Shown here: positions 58,920-64,000 of the stretch, one piece after another | Layout of the letters: every line of letters starts with the position of its first letter | Numbering within the stretch: the first letter of the stretch is position 1 | From: Faeciplasma sp964650705 | GTDB taxonomy: Bacteria > Bacillota > Clostridia > Oscillospirales > Ruminococcaceae | NCBI GenBank assembly: GCA_964650705.1 | Contig: CAZYUJ010000003.1 | Location: 155,830-219,829 of the forward strand | Length of the DNA: 64,000 nucleotides | Direction of reading: 5' to 3' | The notes under the pieces: model-generated | Seen by the model: only the letters and a program-made list of their open reading frames with translations | What the model was told of the DNA's origin: nothing | Databases searched by the model: none | Made by a program: the position numbers and the translations under genes

Positions 58920-59762
58920 ATGAAAAAGCTTCTTGTCGTTGACGGAATGAATCTTGCGTTTCAGATGTTCTATGGAATGCCTGCGCGAATCGTCAATTCA
59001 CAGGGCAGGGCGATTCAGGGCACACTTGGCTTCGTCGGAGCGCTTTTGAAGATGATCCGCATGATCTCTCCTACGCATATCGTTGCGCTGTTCGACGGCG
59101 AGACCCACAACCCCCGATGCGATATCGATGAGGATTATAAAGCCAACCGCCCTGATTACAGCGACCTGCCGGAGGAAGAGACGCCTTTTTCACAGCTTCC
59201 CGATATCTATGCATCTCTTGACCATCTCGGCATCAAGCATATTGAAACCAGCGATTGCGAGGCTGATGACGTCATTTCGGCGTATTCGTCACTTGCAAGC
59301 GACCAAACAAAGGTTATCATAGCCTCTTTCGACAGCGACTTTTTCCAGCTCATAAACGAAAACACCTCGGTCTTGCGCTATCGCTCGGACAAAACCGTCA
59401 TATGCGACGAGACGTACATAAAGCAAAAGCTGGGCATAGCTCCCAAGCAATATGCCGACTTCAAATCGCTGACGGGCGACACGGCGGATAACATCAAGGG
59501 CGCCGAAAAGATCGGGCCCAAGACTGCGTCTGTGCTTCTTTCGGAGTTTGGCGGTTTGGAGGGGATAATTGCTCACGCCGATGAGATAAAAAAGCCGTCC
59601 GTAAGGGAGTCTTTGCTGAAAAATGCCGAGCGGCTTCGCAAAAACTATAGCCTTATAAAGCTGGGGAGGGATGCAAAGCTCCCCTTTGAGCTTGATGAGC
59701 TCGAATATACTCACCGTGGTGAGACAACAACACAGGTCTTGCAGGCTGTCGGAGTGAGATAA
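58920..59762 (+). CDS. Stand-alone 5'-3' exonuclease (FEN/PolA N-terminal type)
   Basis: 280 residues from the ATG preceded by GGGGGAGGA. Acidic metal ligands are visible at Asp8 (VVDGMN), Asp59 (LFDGE), Glu114/Asp116/Asp117 (CEADDVIS), Asp138/Asp140 (SFDSDF) and Asp187/Asp190 (TGDTADN), followed by a helix-hairpin-helix (191-205, GAEKIGPKTA). It lacks the polymerase domain of PolA. It removes 5' flaps or RNA primers, or serves in nucleic-acid breakdown. Divergent from dgt with about 115 bases between starts; its promoter is unclear. Confidence 0.93.
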   Translation: MKKLLVVDGMNLAFQMFYGMPARIVNSQGRAIQGTLGFVGALLKMIRMISPTHIVALFDGETHNPRCDIDEDYKANRPDYSDLPEEETPFSQLPDIYASLDHLGIKHIETSDCEADDVISAYSSLASDQTKVIIASFDSDFFQLINENTSVLRYRSDKTVICDETYIKQKLGIAPKQYADFKSLTGDTADNIKGAEKIGPKTASVLLSEFGGLEGIIAHADEIKKPSVRESLLKNAERLRKNYSLIKLGRDAKLPFELDELEYTHRGETTTQVLQAVGVR

Positions 59763-59780
59763 ATCTCAGAAGGTAAACAA

Positions 59781-59812
59781 AAAAGGACTCTTTTGGGAGT
59801 CCTTGATTTTTT
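59781..59812. terminator. Bidirectional terminator
   Basis: AAGGACTC-TTTTGG-GAGTCCTT with A and T runs on either side, between the exonuclease gene and the convergent ZIP gene. Confidence 0.88.
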
Positions 59813-60569
59813 ATCCCAAATAATAGCTCATAGCGAGCATCAGGCAAAATCCTGCGAGCAGGGAATAGGTCGCCCCTCGCTCGCTTCCGTGAGCGTGAGT
59901 CTCGGGAATCATCTCATCGCTTATAACGTAAAGCATCGTGCCGCCCGCAAATGCAAGAGCGAAGGGCAGGATGGCCTCGGAGATATTGACCGCAAAGAAG
60001 CCGATGAAGGTACCCAAAACCTCAATAAGTCCTGTCGCAAGCGCCGCCAAGAAGGTGCGTGTGCGGCTCATTCCTGCGGCAAGCATCGGTGCGATTATGA
60101 CCATGCCCTCGGGGATGTTCTGGAGTGCGATACCTGCGGCAATTGTGATCGCCTCGGCGGTGTTTTCCGTTCCGAAGCCGACACCTGCGGCGATGCCCTC
60201 GGGCAGATTATGTATCGCAATAGCCAAAACGAAAAGCAAGATCTTATCAAGCCGTCCCTTTGTTTCGGGATGAGCCTCGCCCTCAACACCTGTGAGCTTG
60301 TGAAGATGAGGAATCGCTTTGTCCATGAGGTTGAGGACAAACGCTCCCGCAAAGATCCCCAGAACCGTCACCAAAAGCGAGAAGTCCCCGCCATATTCAA
60401 GCGAGGGGAGAATAAGCCCCGTTATCGCCGCTGAAAGCATAACTCCTGCGGCAAAGGAAAGGATAATGTCGCTGATCTTATGAGAGATGTTTTTAAATAT
60501 AAATCCAAGTGCCGCTCCCAAAACCGTAGCACCTCCCACGCCGAGAGCTGTAAGTATTACAATTTGCAT
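59811..60569 (-). CDS. ZIP family metal transporter (ZupT/GufA-like)
   Basis: 252 residues with eight membrane helices. The two metal-site helices carry HNLPEG (120-125) and QNIPEG (150-155), the ZIP signature with His and Glu ligands; a His-rich loop (HLHKLTGVEGEAH, 88-100) lies between helices 3 and 4. Imports Zn2+, and perhaps Mn2+ or Fe2+. GGAGGACA lies upstream. Monocistronic. Confidence 0.94.
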   Translation of the reverse strand: MQIVILTALGVGGATVLGAALGFIFKNISHKISDIILSFAAGVMLSAAITGLILPSLEYGGDFSLLVTVLGIFAGAFVLNLMDKAIPHLHKLTGVEGEAHPETKGRLDKILLFVLAIAIHNLPEGIAAGVGFGTENTAEAITIAAGIALQNIPEGMVIIAPMLAAGMSRTRTFLAALATGLIEVLGTFIGFFAVNISEAILPFALAFAGGTMLYVISDEMIPETHAHGSERGATYSLLAGFCLMLAMSYYLG

Positions 60570-60616
60570 AGAAAGTGTCCTCCGATCCGTGATTTATAAT
60601 TCTCTAAAGCGCAACG

Positions 60617-60640
60617 AGCCGACAGCTTTTGCCGGCCCGT
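60617..60640 (-). terminator. Possible terminator of the redox operon
   Basis: Minus strand: GGGCCGGCA-AAAGC-TGTCGGCTC, a 9-base stem with two G-U pairs, 8 bases past the superoxide reductase stop. The T tail is poor. Confidence 0.45.
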
Positions 60641-60647
60641 TTATATC

Positions 60648-61010
60648 TTACTTCTTGGGCTCTGATTTCCAAAGTCCGTGAAGATTACAGTATGCGTAAA
60701 CGCCGATGAGCTTTTCGCCTGTTTCAAGGCTGAAAACAGCTTCGGGTGCCGATTCGGGCTTGAGATATTTAATTTGAACGCCCTTGTCGGTCTCGATAGC
60801 CACCCATTCGATATAGTGAGCATCGATCATCGGGTGATCGACTTCGCCGACGTGAACGGTAACCTTTTTGCATTTGACGCTAAAGGCGGGAACGTGCTTT
60901 TCCTTCGCGGCATCGACCGTGCCGGGGATAAGCTCCGGAATCGCTACGTCGGGGCTGTTATTCAGCGAAAGGAAAATATCCTTGCATTCGTCGCATTTAT
61001 AGAATCTCAT
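60648..61010 (-). CDS. Superoxide reductase (desulfoferrodoxin family) with degraded centre I
   Basis: 120 residues from the ATG with AAGGAGG upstream. The catalytic iron ligands are all present: His39 (EKHVP, with the catalytic Lys38), His59 and His65 (VDHPM...HYIEW), Cys108 and His111 (CNLHGLWK). The N-terminal desulforedoxin-like centre should have CxxC and CC pairs; here only Cys6 and Cys9 exist, and the CCG segment is replaced by IPELIPG. So it resembles a 2Fe-type protein that has become 1Fe. It reduces superoxide to H2O2. Last gene of the FTR-trx-SOR operon. Confidence 0.88.
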   Translation of the reverse strand: MRFYKCDECKDIFLSLNNSPDVAIPELIPGTVDAAKEKHVPAFSVKCKKVTVHVGEVDHPMIDAHYIEWVAIETDKGVQIKYLKPESAPEAVFSLETGEKLIGVYAYCNLHGLWKSEPKK

Positions 61011-61053
61011 CAAGTGTTCCTCCTTATTACTATATGTCAGTTTGTCTTTGTTG

Positions 61054-61374
61054 TTACAGCTGCTTGTCAATGATCTCTGAAAGAGCGTCCTTTGTCTTAT
61101 ATCCGACGCTTGTCTCAACGACCTCACCGTTTTTGAAGATCAAAAGAGTGGGAATATTCTTGATGCCGTATTCTCTTGCGAGATCTCCGAAGTCGTCAAC
61201 GTTGACCTTGCCCACCTTGAGCTTGCCGTCATATTCGTTTGCGATCTCCTCAACAACGGGAGCGATCATTCTGCAGGGGCCGCACCAGGTTGCCCAAAAG
61301 TCAACCAAAACAGGAATGTCGGATTCTAATACCTCACTTGCGAATGTTTCATTTGATAATGTGATTTCTTTCAT
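61054..61374 (-). CDS. trxA: Thioredoxin
   Basis: 106 residues. Active site WCGPC with Cys31 and Cys34; the cis-Pro is in KNIPTLLIF. GGAGG precedes the ATG. It sits between the FTR-like gene (23 bases upstream) and the superoxide reductase, indicating electron flow from ferredoxin to thioredoxin. Confidence 0.98.
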   Translation of the reverse strand: MKEITLSNETFASEVLESDIPVLVDFWATWCGPCRMIAPVVEEIANEYDGKLKVGKVNVDDFGDLAREYGIKNIPTLLIFKNGEVVETSVGYKTKDALSEIIDKQL

Positions 61375-61397
61375 TATTTTATACCTCCAAGATCTGT

Positions 61398-61595
61398 TTA
61401 CTTTGATTTGTAATATAGCATGCAGTGGCAGAAGCCTTCAAAATCGGGATCCTTTATCTGTGCCTTGAATTCTTCGCACATGCATTTGTTTTCTTCGGTT
61501 CTTTCGAATCTACAGGGACAGTAGCCGCCTGTTTTTTCAAGTCCTTCCTTTACAAGATCGACGATCTCCTTGTCGGGATTAAGAGTGATCTTCAT
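61398..61595 (-). CDS. Ferredoxin-thioredoxin reductase catalytic-chain-like protein, short
   Basis: 65 residues, much shorter than plant-type FTR catalytic chains (about 110). All six key cysteines are kept in three pairs: CPC (26-28), CMC (38-40), CHC (56-58), the pattern that binds a [4Fe-4S] cluster and forms the active disulfide. The family variable subunit is absent here. Paired with thioredoxin, it would use reduced ferredoxin instead of NADPH. The ribosome binding site is weak (AAAAGGGG about 10 bases upstream). First gene of the operon. Confidence 0.85.
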   Translation of the reverse strand: MKITLNPDKEIVDLVKEGLEKTGGYCPCRFERTEENKCMCEEFKAQIKDPDFEGFCHCMLYYKSK

Positions 61596-61637
61596 TTTAT
61601 TAAAACCCCTTTTCGATAGTTTTTGTTTACATATATA

Positions 61638-61678
61638 ATTATATGCATTTTCATGACGAAATCTGTGACTGAGTCACA
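61638..61678 (-). promoter_or_regulatory. Redox operon promoter with Crp/Fnr-type palindrome at about -40
   Basis: Minus strand: -10 TATAAT (61643-61638) with no good -35 at 17 bases. The perfect palindrome TGTGACT-C-AGTCACA (61664-61678, centre 61671) lies about 40 bases before the inferred transcription start near 61631. This is the class II activator position for Crp/Fnr proteins, and a Crp/Fnr gene lies just upstream. Confidence 0.75.
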
Positions 61679-61777
61679 TTTAGGAATGATTCTTAAAAAT
61701 AAGTTATTCAATGCGATGTTTTGCTGTTAAGTCAGGGTAAAAGTTGCGTTAAATTTAGTTTGTGCGCCATGGAAAAG

Positions 61778-61845
61778 CGCGGCGTGGGCGCCCCGTTGGG
61801 GCGGCGAGTGCCGCGCATAACATCGCCCGAAGGGCGATACCTTTA
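61778..61845. repeat. GC-rich multi-hairpin element R5 (short copy without core)
   Basis: GCGCGGC (61778-61784) pairs with GCCGCGC (61811-61817) around CGCCCC-GTT-GGGGCG. The ATCGCCC-GAA-GGGCGAT hairpin (61823-61839) and ATACCTTT end match the terminus of R4 and (reversed) R3. The core with three hairpins is missing, so this looks like a deletion derivative or minimal unit. On the minus strand it may also terminate the Crp/Fnr gene. The rest of 61596-61851 holds only the redox operon promoter. Confidence 0.75.
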
Positions 61846-61851
61846 AAAAGA

Positions 61852-62517
61852 TCACACAAGAGCACGGATCCCATCAATATCCACAAGAAGGATCCTCCCG
61901 CGTGAGGATTCGATCAGCCCTTCATCGCTAAATCGCTTTGTCGTTCTCGCGACGACCTCACGAGCTGAGGACGTATACTGTGCGATCTGCTCGTGTGTCA
62001 GGTTGATCTTTGGGCTTCCCGTGCGTTCAAATTCGCTGATCAAAAATTTTGCAAGCCGCCTATCATATCCCTTGAACAAAATGTCCTGCATCGTCAGCAT
62101 GACCTCGGAAAAGCGTGATGCAGTAAACTCAAACAAAAAGCATCTGACTTTTAAGTTCTGGCCCATTATTTTATTGAGCACATGAGGAGCGAGTGTCAAA
62201 ACCGTACAATTTGTCTGAGCGTAAAAATGAGTGTCAAAGGTGATCTCACTCAATATGCAAGAGGCGGAAAGTGTGCACATATCCCCCGAATACATTCGGT
62301 ACAGCGTGATCTCTCGCCCTTCCTCGGAAATGATGCAGGAGCGCATCTCCCCCTCCAACAGCATAGTAAGCCCCAAACATTCCGATCTCGGATCATGAAC
62401 CAAACTGCCCTTGAGATAGCTTTTTATCGTACTTCCGCTAACGGCAAGCTCCTTTTCACCTTCTGTCAGGTCGCTCCAGAACGGCAGCCTAGACAGCGTC
62501 TCCACAAGATATGTCAC
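61852..62517 (-). CDS. Crp/Fnr family transcriptional regulator
   Basis: 221 residues with a GTG start at 62517, 8 bases after GGAGG (an in-frame TTG five codons earlier overlaps that site). Cyclic-nucleotide-type beta domain (about 8-125, with LEGEMRSCIISEEGREITLY), dimer helix, and a winged helix-turn-helix (about 165-221) with recognition motif SAREVVARTTKRFSDEGLIE. Several cysteines lie in the sensor domain, but no clear N-terminal [4Fe-4S] set, so it may sense a ligand or thiol state. Candidate target: the palindrome before the FTR-trx-SOR operon. Confidence 0.93.
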   Translation of the reverse strand: MTYLVETLSRLPFWSDLTEGEKELAVSGSTIKSYLKGSLVHDPRSECLGLTMLLEGEMRSCIISEEGREITLYRMYSGDMCTLSASCILSEITFDTHFYAQTNCTVLTLAPHVLNKIMGQNLKVRCFLFEFTASRFSEVMLTMQDILFKGYDRRLAKFLISEFERTGSPKINLTHEQIAQYTSSAREVVARTTKRFSDEGLIESSRGRILLVDIDGIRALV

Positions 62518-62546
62518 ATCAGTCACCTCCAAGTTTCATTAATCAG

Positions 62547-62575
62547 ATTATATCACCATGCTCAAAGCTTTTCAA
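62547..62575 (-). promoter_or_regulatory. Strong promoter of the Crp/Fnr gene
   Basis: Minus strand: TTGAAA (62575-62570), 17 bases, TATAAT (62552-62547) with TGA before the -10. Confidence 0.88.
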
Positions 62576-62601
62576 GCCTTATGGCGAGATGAAACTGCCT
62601 C

Positions 62602-62629
62602 TTGATTTTTGTAAAATCCGTGTTATAAT
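62602..62629 (+). promoter_or_regulatory. Promoter of the 62697 gene
   Basis: TTGATT (62602-62607), 16 bases, TATAAT (62624-62629). Confidence 0.75.
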
Positions 62630-62638
62630 AAATATGAG

Positions 62639-62662
62639 GGGCGTGGGATTCACGCCCTTTTT
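62639..62662 (+). terminator. Promoter-proximal hairpin with T run
   Basis: GGGCGTG-GGATT-CACGCCC followed by TTTTT, only a few bases after the expected transcription start. It is either an attenuator or a 5' protective hairpin for the mRNA. Confidence 0.7.
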
Positions 62663-62696
62663 CGCATTAAATGCCGTTTGTTAAAAGGAGAATTTA

Positions 62697-63563
62697 ATGG
62701 ATAACTTAGAAAACAAGGATAAGTTCCTCCCCAAAGAGGATGCAGATTTCGAGCGTGAGCTTTATGAACGCCAGAAAAAAGAGGCTGAGGAGAACGCCCG
62801 CCGTGTTCAGGAAGAAGAAAAGCGCCGTGAGGAAGAAAGAAAAAACTATCAAAAGAACCTTAATGACCGAAAAATTGAGCTGATGAAGCTCAAACAGGGC
62901 GTTATCGAATCGTCTGATATCGTTAAGGAAGAGGAGAAGGTTGAGCAGAAAATGTCTTTCAAGGACACTATCTCCAACGTCTGGTATCACTCGAAGTGGA
63001 TAATCATTTTTGCGGCATTTTGTCTTTTCGCTTTCGGATACATAGCCTATGACACTTTGTTCACCACCAAGCCTGACCTTACGGTGCTCGTCCTTTCATA
63101 TGACGATGCGCTCTATTATCGCTCTGAAGAGGTGTCAGCGTTCTTAGAGAACTATTGCGACGACCTTAACGGCGACGGTGAGGTCTATGTTATGGTATAT
63201 AACATCTCGACTGACTATTCCGACTATAATACTGCTACTGCGAACCAGGCACAGCTTTTGAGCCAGCTTCAGTCGGGCGAAAACGTGATGCTCATTTCGG
63301 ATTGCGAAAACGATTTCATAATGCACGATTTCAGAGCGGAATATCCGGATAACGAGCTCTTCACCGAGCGCGGCCTTCTTTTGAACTGTGCTCTGACCCG
63401 TGAGGCTCTTAAGTGGGAAGCTATGCCCGATAATATCTATATCGGACTTCGAGAGCCGGCTAAGCTTCTTTCAACGGGCGAAGAGGAAATGGATGAGAAT
63501 TATCAGACAGCACTCGTTATGTATCAAAGGATCGTCGAGGCTGTTACGGCGAGCGAGCCCTAA
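62697..63563 (+). CDS. Membrane protein with coiled-coil N-terminus, unknown function
   Basis: 288 residues; AAAGGAG precedes the ATG. A highly charged coiled coil (about 15-65, rich in Glu, Arg, Lys), one membrane helix (about 102-122, WIIIFAAFCLFAFGYIAYDT) and a soluble extracytoplasmic domain (123-288) with alternating strands, beginning PDLTVLVLSYDDALYY. A cytoplasmic coiled coil with an outside sensor-like domain suggests a signalling or envelope scaffold role, but no family is recognised. Confidence 0.78.
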   Translation: MDNLENKDKFLPKEDADFERELYERQKKEAEENARRVQEEEKRREEERKNYQKNLNDRKIELMKLKQGVIESSDIVKEEEKVEQKMSFKDTISNVWYHSKWIIIFAAFCLFAFGYIAYDTLFTTKPDLTVLVLSYDDALYYRSEEVSAFLENYCDDLNGDGEVYVMVYNISTDYSDYNTATANQAQLLSQLQSGENVMLISDCENDFIMHDFRAEYPDNELFTERGLLLNCALTREALKWEAMPDNIYIGLREPAKLLSTGEEEMDENYQTALVMYQRIVEAVTASEP

Positions 63564-63607
63564 CACCAAAACTTTTTAAATTTTTTCAAAAAAATCAGAA
63601 AAAAGTG

Positions 63608-63636
63608 TTGACAAATCGTTTTAAGTTAGTTATAAT
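63608..63636 (+). promoter_or_regulatory. Consensus promoter of the tRNA cluster
   Basis: TTGACA (63608-63613), 17 bases, TATAAT (63631-63636): perfect consensus. Confidence 0.92.
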
Positions 63637-63668
63637 ATCAAAGTCGCCTATAGATGGCGGCTTTGGAT

Positions 63669-63744
63669 GGGAGCATAGCTCAGCTGGGAGAGCACCTGCC
63701 TTACAAGCAGGGGGTCATAGGTTCGAGCCCTATTGTTCCCACCA
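63669..63744 (+). tRNA. tRNA-Val (UAC)
   Basis: 76 bases including an encoded CCA. Acceptor GGGAGCA/TGTTCCC, anticodon loop CTTACAA giving anticodon TAC, T loop GGTTCGAGCCC. Confidence 0.97.
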
Positions 63745-63749
63745 TTTTT

Positions 63750-63826
63750 GGCCCGGTAGTTCAGTTGGTTAGAACGCTAGCCTGTCACGCTAGAGGTCGT
63801 CGGTTCGAGCCCGATTCGGGTCGCCA
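63750..63826 (+). tRNA. tRNA-Asp (GUC)
   Basis: 77 bases with encoded CCA. Acceptor GGCCCGG/TCGGGTC (wobble pairs), anticodon loop CTGTCAC giving GTC. Confidence 0.97.
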
Positions 63827-63864
63827 ACTCTTTAATTCAATAAAGAGACAAGTTTATTGGGTCT

Positions 63865-63940
63865 GCCTCTGTAGCTCAGTTGGTAGAGCAGGGGACTGAA
63901 AATCCCCGTGTCGTTGGTTCAATTCCGACCGGAGGCACCA
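63865..63940 (+). tRNA. tRNA-Phe (GAA)
   Basis: 76 bases with encoded CCA. Acceptor GCCTCTG/CGGAGGC, anticodon loop CTGAAAA giving GAA. Confidence 0.97.
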
Positions 63941-63946
63941 ATATTT

Positions 63947-64000
63947 GCGGATTTAGCTCATCTGGTAGAGCGCCACCTTGCCAAGGTGGAGGTAGCGAGT
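63947..64000 (+). tRNA. tRNA-Gly (GCC), cut by the window end
   Basis: The first 54 bases are present: acceptor strand GCGGATT, D arm, and an anticodon arm CCACCTTGCCAAGGTGG with anticodon GCC. The T arm lies outside the window. Confidence 0.92.

Noticed and set aside
63654..63899. Open frame of 81 codons across the tRNA genes
   Set aside because: It lies on two tRNA genes and continues into a third; tRNA cloverleafs are certain.

Overview
The window looks like a chromosome segment of an anaerobic, endospore-forming Clostridia member (Bacillota), probably a gut Oscillospiraceae/Ruminococcaceae-type bacterium. The evidence is the sporulation genes (yabP, yabQ, spoVAC), the S10-spc-alpha ribosomal cluster in Clostridia order, an archaeal/eukaryal-type ProS, anaerobe redox genes (superoxide reductase, a ferredoxin-thioredoxin-reductase-like protein, thioredoxin), strong AGGAGG ribosome binding sites, and many sigma-A promoters with an extended -10 TGn. 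No phage, insertion sequence or CRISPR array is visible.

Layout. 0-12.4 kb holds mixed housekeeping genes: a membrane protein, a sodium:solute symporter, ProS, two small ribbon-helix-helix-like proteins with palindromic control regions, an acyltransferase, an HtrA protease, a degenerate MBOAT protein paired with an SH3/DHHW-like protein, and a radical SAM protein. 12.5-22.4 kb is an array of six tandem paralogous solute-binding lipoproteins, most with a recognisable own promoter and each with its own terminator, and no permease among them. 22.6-25.0 kb carries yabP, yabQ, divIC, an S1-domain protein and a lipoprotein. 25.1-41.5 kb is one long ribosomal cluster (rpsJ to rplQ, with secY, adk, map, infA and rpoA), preceded by a leader with an intrinsic terminator. 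41.8-47 kb carries an orphan spoVAC, a low-GC two-gene cassette, greA, lysS, a sigma-region-2-only protein and an RDD protein.

47.0-54.6 kb is an apparent six-gene operon: a sugar-type ABC importer (ATPase, two permeases, binding lipoprotein), then a surface-tethered staphylococcal-nuclease-type lipoprotein, then a lipoprotein with four OB-fold-like repeats. I read it as a candidate machine for capturing, cutting and importing extracellular nucleic acid products. Next to it, on the other strand, lie dgt (dNTPase), two DHH phosphoesterases and surE, with a divergent 5'-3' exonuclease gene. The neighbourhood is therefore rich in nucleic-acid and nucleotide turnover genes. 59.8-64 kb holds a ZIP transporter, an FTR-like/thioredoxin/superoxide-reductase operon with a perfect palindrome at about -40 and a Crp/Fnr regulator upstream, a membrane protein, and a tRNA cluster (Val, Asp, Phe, Gly) that runs off the end.

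The most striking unexplained structure is a family of GC-rich intergenic elements (6.2, 22.4, 41.6, 54.7 and 61.8 kb). Four have the same core: GGGCGAAGCCC, three nearly contiguous perfect hairpins, then GGGCTTCGCCC. The hairpin sequences differ completely between copies while base pairing is kept. All calls rest on reading the sequence; no database search was possible.
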